Shown here one piece after another: positions 27,171-35,993 of a stretch of DNA of 64,000 nucleotides. The position numbers were made by a program, and so were the translations under genes. The notes under the pieces were generated by a model, which saw only the letters and a program-made list of their open reading frames with translations, was not told the DNA's origin and searched no databases. Origin of the DNA: Rhodocyclaceae bacterium (GTDB lineage: Bacteria; Pseudomonadota; Gammaproteobacteria; Burkholderiales; Ga0077523); NCBI GenBank assembly GCA_020248405.1, contig JADCHQ010000002.1, positions 1 through 64,000 on the forward strand, given 5' to 3'. The number at the start of each line of letters is the position of its first letter. Within the stretch, counting starts at the first letter, position 1.

Positions 27171-27953
27171 TCAGGCGAGGGTTTCGAGGTTGCCGCACAC
27201 GGGTATGGCCTGCCCGCTGATGTGCTGCCCGGCATCCGAGGCCAGGAACAGTGCGGTGTTGGCGATGTCCTGGGCGGTGACCATGGTGCGCATGGAGACG
27301 GCCTGCACCATGCGCCGCTTCTGGTCCTCCACCGCAATGCCCAGCGCGCCCGCCTTGGCCGCGGCCACGCGGTCGATGCGATCGCCCTCGACGATGCCGG
27401 GCTGGATGCAGTTCACGCGCACCTGGTCGGGGCCGGCCTCGATGGCCAGGCTGGCGGTGTAGCCCACCACTCCCCACTTGGCCGCCGCATAGGGCGAGCG
27501 CAGTGGAAATCCCAGCCGCCCCGCGGAGGAGGAGAGATTGATGATGCTGCCCCCGCCGGCGGCCTTGATCATGGGCATGGCCAGGTGCGTGCACAGGAAC
27601 ATGCCGTCCAGGTTCACGGCCAGGCAGCGGCGCCAGTCCTCGAAGGCGATGTCCTCCACCCGGCCCGTGGGTCCGGCCACGCCGGCGTTGTTCACCAGCA
27701 CGTCGAGGCCGCCCAGGATGCGCTTCACGTCGCCGAACAGCGCCTCCACCTGGGCGGGGTCGGACACGTCGCAGGCGCTGGTGCTGATGGCGGGCCGTGC
27801 CCTGGCTAAGGACTTCAGCGCCGCCTCGTCCACGTCGCAGACGTGCACCTGGGCGCCGGCGTCGGCGAAGGTCTCGGCGATCACGCGCCCGATGCCGCCG
27901 GCGCCCGCGGTGACCAGCACCCGCTTGCCGGTGACCGAAAGGTCAGGTTTCAT
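27171..27953 (-). CDS. Short-chain dehydrogenase/reductase
   Basis: A 260-residue classical SDR: cofactor motif TAGAGGIGRVI (TGxxxGxG variant with Ala), NNAGVAG, catalytic Ser in NLSSSAG, YAAAK, and PGIVEGDR. First gene of the leftward operon, 9 bp before the hydroxyacid dehydrogenase. It probably oxidises an alcohol or hydroxy acid in the same pathway. Substrate unknown. Confidence 0.88.
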   Translation of the reverse strand: MKPDLSVTGKRVLVTAGAGGIGRVIAETFADAGAQVHVCDVDEAALKSLARARPAISTSACDVSDPAQVEALFGDVKRILGGLDVLVNNAGVAGPTGRVEDIAFEDWRRCLAVNLDGMFLCTHLAMPMIKAAGGGSIINLSSSAGRLGFPLRSPYAAAKWGVVGYTASLAIEAGPDQVRVNCIQPGIVEGDRIDRVAAAKAGALGIAVEDQKRRMVQAVSMRTMVTAQDIANTALFLASDAGQHISGQAIPVCGNLETLA

Positions 27954-28028
27954 GGCTTTCTCCCTGGATTGCCGCTGGTCTGTGAACGGGCAGCATTTTA
28001 GGCCCAGACCTTACGTGAGCCCAGGTGG

Positions 28029-29027
28029 CTACGTTGCGCCGTCTGCGTGAACGTCGCACGGCTCATCGGTGCAGAGGAAGACCTCCACCGTCACGTGGCC
28101 GAGCCCCTCCACGTCCCGGAGCAGCGCCTTGTAGTGCTCGGCTGATCTCGGGCGGTGCGTGGCAACGGACAGAATCAACGCGCGGCTCTCCCCCCCAATG
28201 TTCCACAGTCTGAGGTCGGCCACCACGTTGTCAGCATCGGCCTCGATGCGGCGCACTATCTCGGATCGCAGCGCTCCCTCGTCCTCGGCGTCGAGCAGCA
28301 CCCTGCCAGTGACGCGCAACAGCCCCCACGCCCACCAGCCGATGAGCATGGATGCCGCGATGGCTACAGCGGGGTCCAGCCACACCCAGCCGCGGAACCT
28401 GCCGGCCAGCAGGGCGGCAATGGCGAGCACCGACGTGAGCGCGTCAGCGATGACGTGCAGATAGGCGGCGCGCAGGTTGTGGTCGTGGTGATGCACGTGC
28501 GGGTGACGATGGCCGTGTCCCGCGTTGTGGTCATGGGAGCTGCGCCCGTGATAGGCGCCGGGCCCGGCCAGCAGCAGCGCGCTTGCCACGTTGACCGCTA
28601 GCCCGATGACGGCGACCACGATGGCTTCGTCGAAACGAACTCCCACGGGTTGCAGGAGCCGTCCGGCGGACTCCACCGCCATCAGGACCGCGACCACGGC
28701 GAGCAGCAGTGCGCTGGAGAAGCCCGCGAGCGCCCCCACCTTGCCCGTTCCGAAGCTAAACCGTTCGCTCAAGGCATGGCGCCTAGCAAAGGTGTAGGCA
28801 AAGGCGGAGATCCCCAGGGCGGCCGCGTGGGAGCCCATGTGCCACCCGTCCGCCGTGAGCGCCATCGAGCCGGTCAGCCATCCGGCCACCAGTTCCACCA
28901 GCATGGTGATGACGGTGAGCGCGAACACTGCCTTCGCGCGCCGCTCTGCGCCGTGTTGGTGGCCCGACAGGCCGGTCCTGGCCTGCCGCCAGCGCCTCAG
29001 GGAGGCATGCTCGTGGTTGGAATCCAT
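28029..29027 (-). CDS. dmeF: CDF-family divalent-metal exporter (DmeF type)
   Basis: An inner-membrane cation/proton antiporter of 332 residues with about six TM helices. The TM2 metal motif TADGWHMGSHAAALG and TM5 HVIADALTSVLA carry the conserved H/D ligands. A His-rich cytosolic loop (HDHNAGHGHRHPHVHHHDHN) lies between TM4 and TM5, followed by a C-terminal cytoplasmic domain. DmeF proteins export Co/Ni and often Zn. It borders the metal island, but no TGCAA-N5-TTGCA palindrome is seen in its upstream 180 bp, so it may be regulated differently. Confidence 0.87.
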   Translation of the reverse strand: MDSNHEHASLRRWRQARTGLSGHQHGAERRAKAVFALTVITMLVELVAGWLTGSMALTADGWHMGSHAAALGISAFAYTFARRHALSERFSFGTGKVGALAGFSSALLLAVVAVLMAVESAGRLLQPVGVRFDEAIVVAVIGLAVNVASALLLAGPGAYHGRSSHDHNAGHGHRHPHVHHHDHNLRAAYLHVIADALTSVLAIAALLAGRFRGWVWLDPAVAIAASMLIGWWAWGLLRVTGRVLLDAEDEGALRSEIVRRIEADADNVVADLRLWNIGGESRALILSVATHRPRSAEHYKALLRDVEGLGHVTVEVFLCTDEPCDVHADGAT

Positions 29028-29210
29028 GGGCCGCAGATTCTATCCGGTTGCCCCGCAGGCGGTCGCGGCCCACCCGGGGCCTGGACGATGCGCAACGCGG
29101 AGCCCGCCGCCCGCGTGGCCCCCTGCTTGCAGGACGAACCGCGGATCCGCGCGTTCGGGCCTGCGCCGCGTGGTGCCTGAGTGAGGCCCGCCAGGCGCGG
29201 ACGCGTCGGT

Positions 29211-30221
29211 TCAGGAAAGGGCGGTTTCCGCTGGCGCCTCGGCTCCCGCCACGCAGAGGGCGAGGCCTTTCTCGAACACTTCGCGAGGAAGGCTTCGTCC
29301 GATGAACACCATGACGCTCTCCCGGGGCTCGTCAGGTAGCCACGGCCGGCCCATGTCGGCCCCGAAAAGCATGTGCACACCCTGAAACACCGTGCGGCAG
29401 TCCCGGCCCTCCACATGGAGCACGCCCTTGTACCGCAGCATCTTCGTCCCGAAGTGCTGGATCAGCAGGTCCATGAACAGCTCCAGGCGGGAGAGGTCGA
29501 AGGGCCTGCTGTCCCGGTAGACGAAGGAGCTGATCTCGTCGTCGTGGTCGTGGGCGGTGTCGTCCAGAAAACCGGGGTCGATGGCGAGGATGGCGTCGAG
29601 ATCGAACCCGCGAATGTCGAGGAGCTCACTGATCGCCGTGCGGCCGAAGTCCGCGCGCCGCAGCGGGGCGCGCGGATTCATGGACCGCAGGCGGGATTCG
29701 AGCGAGGCCAACGCCTCCTCCGTTGCGAGGTCGGTCTTCGAGATGAGGATTCGGTCGGCAAAGCCTACCTGCTCCTGCGCTTCGTGATGCTCGCTGAGCT
29801 GGAGCGGGCCATGGACTGCATCGACCACCGTGATGATGGCGTCCAGCACGTAATGGCGGTGAATGTCGGCATCCGCGAAAAACGTCTGTGCCACCGGTGC
29901 CGGGTCGGCGAGCCCGGTAGTTTCGATGATGACGCGTTCGAAGGCGATGCCACCGGCGTCGCGGCGCTGCCTCAGTTCACCGAGGATTCGAACCAGATCC
30001 CCGCGCACAGTGCAGCAGATGCAGCCGTTGTTCATCTCCACGATCTGCTCGCTGTTATCGTGCAAAAGCAGTTCGTTGTCGATGCCAGCCTCGCCGAACT
30101 CGTTTTCGATCACGGCGACGCGCCCGCCATGCTGTTCGGAGAGTATCCGGTTCAGCAATGTCGTCTTGCCGCTGCCGAGAAAGCCGGTGAGGATGGTGAC
30201 GGGAATGGGGGAAGGGGTCAT
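29211..30221 (-). CDS. COG0523/G3E-family GTPase metallochaperone
   Basis: A 336-residue CobW-like GTPase. Walker [10 protein letters not shown] (13-21), the metal motif GCICC (C67, C69, C70), [10 protein letters not shown], NKxD equivalent ISKTDL, and a CobW C-terminal domain with [14 protein letters not shown] and [10 protein letters not shown] short Asp/His-rich stretch (AHDHDDE, near 220) could bind metal. Family members load zinc or other metals onto clients; the island context favours zinc scarcity. ATG 30221 starts the conserved N-terminus. Its upstream region, shared with the divergent paralogue, holds two operator-like palindromes. Confidence 0.9.
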   Translation of the reverse strand: MTPSPIPVTILTGFLGSGKTTLLNRILSEQHGGRVAVIENEFGEAGIDNELLLHDNSEQIVEMNNGCICCTVRGDLVRILGELRQRRDAGGIAFERVIIETTGLADPAPVAQTFFADADIHRHYVLDAIITVVDAVHGPLQLSEHHEAQEQVGFADRILISKTDLATEEALASLESRLRSMNPRAPLRRADFGRTAISELLDIRGFDLDAILAIDPGFLDDTAHDHDDEISSFVYRDSRPFDLSRLELFMDLLIQHFGTKMLRYKGVLHVEGRDCRTVFQGVHMLFGADMGRPWLPDEPRESVMVFIGRSLPREVFEKGLALCVAGAEAPAETALS

Positions 30222-30372
30222 GGCGGGCTTCGTTGGGGGCTTGGTTGGAGTGAAGGGTGGGCCGCGGCTTTCAGGGTCAAACAGCCGCTTTCGGACAGCG
30301 AGCCAGCGCACGGCGGCGGGTTAGCGTCGCGCGCCGGGCGCGGATAACGGCGCCGCCCCCCCCGGCATAAAA

Positions 30373-30387
30373 TGCAACTTCGTTGCA
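30373..30387. promoter_or_regulatory. Candidate Zur operator 1 (TGCAA-N5-TTGCA)
   Basis: TGCAACTTCGTTGCA is a perfect palindrome with a 5-nt centre, located between the divergent G3E GTPase (start 30221) and the degenerate paralogue (start 30478). The same pattern recurs upstream of other genes of the island. Assignment to Zur is inferred from gene content. Confidence 0.6.
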
Positions 30388-30429
30388 ATTATCGAAGTGT
30401 AGCCGGAAAACGGCGCTATGGCGTGAAGA

Positions 30430-30444
30430 CGCAACTGCATTGCA
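30430..30444. promoter_or_regulatory. Candidate Zur operator 2
   Basis: CGCAACTGCATTGCA matches the TGCAA-N5-TTGCA pattern at 9 of 10 half-site positions and lies 33 bp before the start of the degenerate G3E gene. A second TTGCA follows at 30450-30454, so the site may be compound. Confidence 0.5.
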
Positions 30445-30477
30445 TAATCTTGCAACAGATGGCTGAGCGGGGGGGCG

Positions 30478-31545
30478 ATGCTGGATTTCGAGAGCGACAC
30501 CGGCGGAGGGCGTGTCCCGGTGACGGTTGTGGCCGGCGCATCGGAAGGCGCCTGCGTGCGCCTACTGGGGCGGCTGGATTTCGAAGCGGCGGGTGGCGGC
30601 GTCCTTGCGATTGTAAACGGGCCGATGAAGCAGGCGCCGGCAGTGGCTGGGCTTGTGGAGCACATCGGCGGCAGGATGGTTCCCCACGCCGTGGGTTGTC
30701 TGTGTTGCGCGGGACGGTCGCCGCTCACCGATGCCCTGCGCCGCCACTACGCCCGGCGTTCCCATGGGGAGAGCCGGTTTGCGCGGGTGGTGATCGAGCT
30801 CGAGCCGGGGGACGATCCCGCTCCGGTCCTGCAGACGCTTCTCAACAACGCGCTGGTGACCCAGTACTACCGGCTGGATGGACTGGTGGCGGTTCTGAAC
30901 GGCGCGGCCTCAACCTCTTTGCAGGCAGGCGTACGCAAAGCCGTCGCCATGGCTGATCGTGTGCTGTGGGTCGGCGAACAGCCCCTGCCGCCGTCGCTTG
31001 CCCATGAGGTTGCGGTGCTCGCGCCCGCGGCGATGCCGGTGATTGCCGAGACCGCTCCCCGACTGGGCGAGAGGTTGACCGGCTGCGGTTATCACGACGC
31101 GGTGCGGGACGGAAACGGGTTAGGCCGTTGGCTTGGCGCAGAATCCCTGGAGCAAGCCGGACCCGGGGCGCCGGGCGAGCGCGTCCAGCGTTTTTGCGTC
31201 GATCTGCCATCGCGGATGGGGTGGGAGGGTTTTCACACCTGGATCGACGCTGGCATGCGCATGAACGGGGATGTGATCTGGAGGGTTCGCGGAGTGGTTG
31301 CGCTGGAGGGCGAAGACGGGCCGATTCTGGTGCAAGGGGTTCAGCAAGTGCTTCAGCCGCCTGTCCGCTTGCCCGCCTGGGGCGACCTTCCGCGCCGCAG
31401 CCGCCTCAGTTTCGTGACCTGCGATCTGGATCGCGCGGCGGTGGTGGAAAGTCTTGCTCGCGACCTCCCGGTCTTCGATGCGCAAGCGCGCGAGCGGCAG
31501 CAGCGAAGAATCCGGGCCATGGCGGACCCGTCCCTGCCCGCCTAG
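30478..31545 (+). CDS. Degenerate COG0523/G3E paralogue lacking GTPase motifs
   Basis: A 355-residue protein that aligns by eye along its length with the G3E GTPases of the island but has lost nucleotide-binding residues. GFLGSGKTT is replaced by GASEGACVR (20-28), ETTGLADP by ELEPGDDP, and the NKxD equivalent by WVGEQP. The metal-binding motif is kept as GCLCC (C74, C76, C77), as is the CobW C-terminal domain (VIWRVRGVVALEGED, VQGVQQV). The frame is intact, so it is not a decayed gene. It probably binds metal or partners with an active GTPase without hydrolysing GTP. Convergent with zur, 15 bp apart. Confidence 0.8.
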   Translation: MLDFESDTGGGRVPVTVVAGASEGACVRLLGRLDFEAAGGGVLAIVNGPMKQAPAVAGLVEHIGGRMVPHAVGCLCCAGRSPLTDALRRHYARRSHGESRFARVVIELEPGDDPAPVLQTLLNNALVTQYYRLDGLVAVLNGAASTSLQAGVRKAVAMADRVLWVGEQPLPPSLAHEVAVLAPAAMPVIAETAPRLGERLTGCGYHDAVRDGNGLGRWLGAESLEQAGPGAPGERVQRFCVDLPSRMGWEGFHTWIDAGMRMNGDVIWRVRGVVALEGEDGPILVQGVQQVLQPPVRLPAWGDLPRRSRLSFVTCDLDRAAVVESLARDLPVFDAQARERQQRRIRAMADPSLPA

Positions 31546-31560
31546 GCAGTTGCGGCGCCA

Positions 31561-32067
31561 TCAGCCCGCTCGGTCGGGCCGGCGCCGCGAGGCGAAGCCG
31601 AGCAGCGCGGTGCGGCAGCGGGCGCACAGCCCCGTCAGCTCCACCACTGCGCCGCTCACCGAAAACCCCACTGCCTTGGCGGCGGCGGAAAGGCGCGCCA
31701 TGGCGGTCCGGGACTGCACCTCGGCGGTGGTGCCGCAGTCGGTGCAGATGAGCAATTGGCAATCGTGGTGGGCTTCAGGATTCACGCACGCAAGAAAGGC
31801 GTTGCGGGATTCAACGCGGTGCACCAGGTGCTGCTGCTGGAGGAAATCGAGAGCCCGGTACACGGTCGGGGGCCCGGATTCCCGGCCGGACGTGAGCACC
31901 CGATCGAGGATCTGATAGGCGGTCATCGGGCTGCGGGCGTGAGCGAGGATGGTGAACACCTCCCTGCGCACCGGTGTGAACCGCTGGCCGCGCCGGGCGC
32001 ACAACCGCTCCGCCACCGCCACGAGCGCCTCGGGGCTGTCCTTCTCGCCTGGATTGCCACAGTCCAC
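31561..32067 (-). CDS. zur: Fur-family regulator, probable zinc regulator Zur
   Basis: A 168-residue Fur-family repressor with an N-terminal winged helix (RFTPVRREVF ... TVYRALDFLQQ) and a dimerisation domain. Structural-zinc cysteines are in LICTDCG and GLCARC, and metal ligands in NPEAHHDCQ. The C-terminal GLCARC pair and the COG0523 neighbours favour Zur over Fur. The start is GTG 32067 with AGGAGAGG upstream. A degenerate copy of the island palindrome lies 37 bp upstream, so autoregulation is possible. Confidence 0.8.
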   Translation of the reverse strand: MDCGNPGEKDSPEALVAVAERLCARRGQRFTPVRREVFTILAHARSPMTAYQILDRVLTSGRESGPPTVYRALDFLQQQHLVHRVESRNAFLACVNPEAHHDCQLLICTDCGTTAEVQSRTAMARLSAAAKAVGFSVSGAVVELTGLCARCRTALLGFASRRRPDRAG

Positions 32068-32103
32068 CAGCCCCTCTCCTGCGACGCGCGCCGGGCGTCA
32101 CTT

Positions 32104-32118
32104 TGCAATGTTGTTCCA
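32104..32118. promoter_or_regulatory. Degenerate Zur operator upstream of zur
   Basis: TGCAATGTTGTTCCA matches the left half-site perfectly and the right at 4 of 5 positions, with the same 5-nt spacing. It is 37 bp before the zur GTG. Weak on its own, but supported by the nearby better copy at 32148. Confidence 0.35.
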
Positions 32119-32147
32119 CAAGGCTCGGGGCGTAGTCTAGGAACAAT

Positions 32148-32162
32148 CGCAATGCTGTTGCA
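32148..32162. promoter_or_regulatory. Candidate Zur operator between zur and the cyclase gene
   Basis: CGCAATGCTGTTGCA has the island pattern with one half-site deviation, identical in type to the copy at 30430. It lies 63 bp before the cyclase-family gene and 81 bp before zur, so it could serve both directions. Confidence 0.55.
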
Positions 32163-32224
32163 AGTGCGTCTGTGCAGCATGGCGCGATGTTGCTGTGCCC
32201 CATCAAAACGGAGGAGAGTCTCAA

Positions 32225-33346
32225 ATGGATCAGGATTTCGACCAAGAAGCCGCTGCCCAGCAACCCGATTCGCCGCCGCGGCGCGATTTCATCCGCGGGG
32301 CGGCTGCTGCCACCGCCGCGGTGGGCGCCGTCACCGTGGCGATGCACGAGCTTGATCTGGTCAAGCGCGCCGAGGCTGCCGACGGCACCATCGACGGGAC
32401 TCCGATGGCTGACCGCTGGTGGCCGTCGCGCTGGGGCAAGGACGATCAGATCGGCGCCACCAACTGGATGGGTCCGAAGACTACGCTCGACGCCGTGGCC
32501 CAGATCAAGACTGGCAAGGTCTATAGCCTTGGCAGGGTGTACGAGTTCGGGATGCCGCTGTTCGGGCAACGCGCCTGGGTGCTGCGCATTCCCGGGAATC
32601 CCACCGGGGGCGCGTACGGCAAGAACCAGGTCATCTGGCACGACGAGATCCTCAGCACCGAAATCGGCCAGGTGGGCACGCAGTTCGACGGTCTTGGACA
32701 CATCGGGTGCCGCACCGGAAAGCCGGGCGACAAGACGCAGGAGGTCTACTACAACGGAGTCACTGGCACGGATCTGCATGACAGCGGCGGCGGCCCTGGC
32801 AGCACCACCGGAGCTTACGGGCTGCTCAAGCTCGGGGTTGAGAACGTGCGGCCGTTCTTCTGCCGGGGAGTGCTTTTTGACGTGGCAGGGCTAAAGGGGC
32901 GCATGCTCGACAAGGGCGAGGAAATCACCGTTGCCGACCTCAAGGCCTGCCTCGCCCGCCAGGGAATGACCGAGGCCGACATCACCGAGGGCTGCGCGGT
33001 GATGTGGCGCACGGGCTGGGGAGAAAATCTCTGGATGAAGGACAACGCCCGCTTCAACTCTGGCGAGCCGGGGATCGGTGTGGAGGCGGCGAAGTGGCTC
33101 GCCGCCAAGGGGGTCTCGGTGGGCGCGGCCGATTGCTGGGCCATCGAAGTGGTACCGAATCCGGACCCGAACCTCGCTTTCCCCGTGCACCAGATTTTCC
33201 TTACCCGCAACGGCATCCACATCCTGGAGAACATCCGTCTGGATCACTTGGCAGCTGACAAGGTGTTCAAGTTCGCCTTCGTGATGGCGCCGTTGCCCAT
33301 GAAGGGCGCCACGGGTTCTCCGGCCGCGCCCATCGCGGTGGCCTGA
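32225..33346 (+). CDS. Tat-exported cyclase-family (kynurenine formamidase-like) protein
   Basis: A 373-residue protein with a twin-arginine signal (RRDFIRGAAAA, residues 19-29), hence periplasmic after folding. The body is the Cyclase (PF04199-type) fold related to KynB metal hydrolases. The usual HxGTHxDxPxH metal signature appears as QVGTQFDGLGH: Q149 and Q153 replace two histidines, while D155 and H159 remain. ATG 32225, with GGAGGAGAG upstream, is the start. Placement beside zur and under an operator-like site suggests expression during zinc shortage. The substrate is unknown. Confidence 0.82.
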   Translation: MDQDFDQEAAAQQPDSPPRRDFIRGAAAATAAVGAVTVAMHELDLVKRAEAADGTIDGTPMADRWWPSRWGKDDQIGATNWMGPKTTLDAVAQIKTGKVYSLGRVYEFGMPLFGQRAWVLRIPGNPTGGAYGKNQVIWHDEILSTEIGQVGTQFDGLGHIGCRTGKPGDKTQEVYYNGVTGTDLHDSGGGPGSTTGAYGLLKLGVENVRPFFCRGVLFDVAGLKGRMLDKGEEITVADLKACLARQGMTEADITEGCAVMWRTGWGENLWMKDNARFNSGEPGIGVEAAKWLAAKGVSVGAADCWAIEVVPNPDPNLAFPVHQIFLTRNGIHILENIRLDHLAADKVFKFAFVMAPLPMKGATGSPAAPIAVA

Positions 33347-33391
33347 GGCGGCGGGGAGTTGTCCCGGGAGGGGGCTAACCTCCTCCCGGAT

Positions 33392-34402
33392 CTACCGGCG
33401 CTGCGCGGGGGGCGCCGCGACGATTGCCACCGCGCCGTCGCTGCGCGATGCCGCTAGGTTGGAACCGTCGCCGGACCATGCCAGAGCCGTGATCGATGCT
33501 CCGGCGGACTCCCACAAGGTGATGTCGTGGCCGGAGTCTGCGAGAGCCGCGAGTACGACACGGCCGTCCCCGCATCCGATGGCCACACGATCGCCACAGG
33601 GGTCGCAGGCCACCGCCGTTACCAGCGTCTCTGTGAACGGTCCGACCATGCGCGGCGGCTTGCCCTTCGGCCCGGCCCCGGCGAAATCCCACGCGATGGC
33701 CGCGTCGGCGCCGCTCGTCACGAGCCAACGCGCGTCACGGGACCACGACAGGTGCCTGACTTTCAGGTGGTAGCCGCTCATGCGCATGTCGCTGCCGTCG
33801 CGAAGGCGCCAGACATGCAGCTCCTTTTCCTGAGTGCTCGTGGCCACATGCGCCCCGTCGGGGCTCCAGGAAACATCCAGGTGCGAACCGGCGTACGTGA
33901 GCGACACCGGCGTCTGCCCGGCGCCAGCGCGGGCATCCCAGATGGTCACGCCGTTGTAGTGACAGGCGGCCACGGCGGTTCCTTGCGGCGAAAAGGCGAT
34001 GCCAGAAACAGTGCTCGGGAGCCCCGGCAGAACGAGGAGTTCCGAGGATGTCATCCAGTGGAGGCTCCGGCCCGCGGCAAACGCCTCACCCCCGACGCGG
34101 TGGCTGGCCACTGCTTCTACCCAGCCCGCCGGGTCGGGGCCAGCCAGACCGGGATCCGCGCCGGGCCCCAGATACCAGGCCCCCTGGTCGGTCGCCACCA
34201 GGAAGCCGTCCTCGCCGCGAGGCGCGATTGCACCGGTGTGCAGCGCCTGCAGACGCACGGGTTGGCTCCGTGCCCCATCGATCAGCCATACGCAGGCGTC
34301 GGCATCGGTGACCGCGATACAGGTGCCGTTGCGGTTCCAGGCAATGGCATTCGGGTGCCCGCCGATGGCGACTACCGGCGGATTGGTGCGCGAGTTCGAC
34401 AT
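33392..34402 (-). CDS. WD40-repeat beta-propeller protein
   Basis: A 336-residue protein built of about seven WD40-like repeats, visible as IAWNRNGTCIAVTD, IAFSPQGTAVAACHYNG, VSWSPDGAHVATSTQ, LSWSRDARWLVTSGAD, VACDPCGDRVAIGCGDG and LAWSGDGSNLAASRSDG. No signal peptide, so it is cytoplasmic, and likely a scaffold or binding platform. It is divergent from a G3E GTPase across 144 bp. I recall such WD40 genes next to COG0523 genes in proteobacteria. Partner and function unknown. Confidence 0.82.
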   Translation of the reverse strand: MSNSRTNPPVVAIGGHPNAIAWNRNGTCIAVTDADACVWLIDGARSQPVRLQALHTGAIAPRGEDGFLVATDQGAWYLGPGADPGLAGPDPAGWVEAVASHRVGGEAFAAGRSLHWMTSSELLVLPGLPSTVSGIAFSPQGTAVAACHYNGVTIWDARAGAGQTPVSLTYAGSHLDVSWSPDGAHVATSTQEKELHVWRLRDGSDMRMSGYHLKVRHLSWSRDARWLVTSGADAAIAWDFAGAGPKGKPPRMVGPFTETLVTAVACDPCGDRVAIGCGDGRVVLAALADSGHDITLWESAGASITALAWSGDGSNLAASRSDGAVAIVAAPPAQRR

Positions 34403-34546
34403 GGGGCCGCGGGGAGGAGTCAGGAAAGAGGTCTGAAACGGCTACCAGTGGAATCTTACATGCAACACAACAGCACTTGCGACAAAATGGCGTAACCGGT
34501 AGCCTCGTCGTTCGATACGTGGAGAGGCTCGCCGGAGGAGAATTCA

Positions 34547-35896
34547 GTGACCGCGCCGAAGATTCCAGTAACGGTTCTCACCGGCTTTCTTGGAGCCGGC
34601 AAAACCACACTGCTCAATCGAATACTGAGCGAGAACCACGGCCGCCGCATCGCTGTGGTGGAAAACGAGTTCGGCGAAATCGGGGTGGATCAGGACCTGG
34701 TCATTCGCGCCGACGAGGAAGTCTTCGAGATGAACAACGGCTGCATCTGTTGCACGGTCCGTGGCGACCTGATCCGCATCCTGGGCAGCCTGATGAAGCG
34801 CCGGGACCGCTTCGACCGCATCCTGATCGAGACCACTGGGCTGGCCGATCCCGGACCTGTGGCGCAGACGTTCTTCGTCGATGACGACATGCGCGAGGCC
34901 ATGAGCCTGGACGCCGTGGTGACGGTGGTGGACGCACGGCATCTGGGGCAGCACCTCGACACCAGTGACGAGGCCCGTGCCCAGGTGGCGTTCGCCGACG
35001 TAATCCTCCTGAACAAGATGGACCTCGTCACCCCAGCCGAGGCGGATGCGCTCGAGGCGCGCTTGCGTGGAATGAACGGCATGGCCCGGGTGCGGCGCGT
35101 ACACATGGCCCAGGCCCCCATGGAGGACGTGCTTGACATCGGCGGGTTCGACATTGAGCGCGCGCTTTCGATCAAGCCAACGTTTCTGGACCCCGAGTAT
35201 CCCTTTGAGTGGGTGGGTGCGGTGGACATCCCTTCCGACGGCGCACTGTTGCGGCTTGCTCAGGGACCGGACCCCTCCATGAGGGTGTTGTGTGCGAGGC
35301 TGCTGCCAGGCGAGACGCTCGAGGAGGCGGCGGAGCGCATTCTCCCGGCGTTCTCGGGGCCTGCCGGCGCTTGCTCGATTGGCGCCTCGGTCTCGCCGGA
35401 TGGCAGACCCGTGGTGCTCGACCTCGGCGGGCACGCGTCCAGCAGCTTCCATCTCCAGGGGGAGGGTGGCGGCCGGTTCGGCCTCTTCACAGAGCACCTG
35501 CCCGAGGAGTTCGACTTGGCCCTCCAGACTGCGGCGGGCACGCCACTGCCGCCCGCTGAGCAACGACGCTTCGCCGCCGCCCACGAGCACGACGCGGCGG
35601 TCACTTCGGTGGGCATCGAGTTCCGTGGTGCGCTCGACAGCGGGCGGGTCAATACTTGGCTGTCGAAGCTGCTGCAAACACGGGGGGCGGACATCTACCG
35701 AATGAAGGGGCTCCTGGATATCGCGGGAGAGTCGGAGCGGTTCGTGTTCCAGGGAGTGCACATGCTGTTTGACGGCCAGCCTGGAGGCGGTTGGGGAACC
35801 GATGGCCGCGTCAACCGCCTAGTGTTCATCGGCCGCGGGCTTGACCGCGAGGAACTGGAGTCCGGACTACGCAGTTGCCTGGTGCGGCAGGCGTAG
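34547..35896 (+). CDS. COG0523/G3E-family GTPase with internal insertion
   Basis: A 449-residue CobW-like GTPase: Walker [10 protein letters not shown] (13-21), GCICC (C66, C68, C69), [10 protein letters not shown], and NKxD as LLNKMDL. It is about 110 residues longer than the paralogue at 29.2 kb because of an insertion at roughly residues 215-350, before the C-terminal [20 protein letters not shown] block. HEHDA within it could bind metal. GTG 34547 follows CGGAGGAG. It is divergent from the WD40 gene; the shared spacer has only a very degenerate operator-like sequence. Confidence 0.9.
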   Translation: MTAPKIPVTVLTGFLGAGKTTLLNRILSENHGRRIAVVENEFGEIGVDQDLVIRADEEVFEMNNGCICCTVRGDLIRILGSLMKRRDRFDRILIETTGLADPGPVAQTFFVDDDMREAMSLDAVVTVVDARHLGQHLDTSDEARAQVAFADVILLNKMDLVTPAEADALEARLRGMNGMARVRRVHMAQAPMEDVLDIGGFDIERALSIKPTFLDPEYPFEWVGAVDIPSDGALLRLAQGPDPSMRVLCARLLPGETLEEAAERILPAFSGPAGACSIGASVSPDGRPVVLDLGGHASSSFHLQGEGGGRFGLFTEHLPEEFDLALQTAAGTPLPPAEQRRFAAAHEHDAAVTSVGIEFRGALDSGRVNTWLSKLLQTRGADIYRMKGLLDIAGESERFVFQGVHMLFDGQPGGGWGTDGRVNRLVFIGRGLDREELESGLRSCLVRQA

Positions 35897-35993
35897 GAGC
35901 CGGCGCCGCCTCTCCGGGGTCGCGGGGGGCCGTATATGGAGCGTGCCGCAGCGCCCGGGAGTCGGGTAGGCGAAGCGTTCCCCGGTTTGGGTT

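Noticed and set aside
25633-27462. 609-codon frame antisense to the BKACE operon
   Set aside because: Low-complexity Val/His/Gly/Arg translation; the opposite strand encodes three recognisable enzymes.
34461-34480. Possible further Zur operator between the WD40 and GTPase genes
   Set aside because: TGCAA is present but the second half-site at the correct spacing is CAGCA; too degenerate to list as a site.
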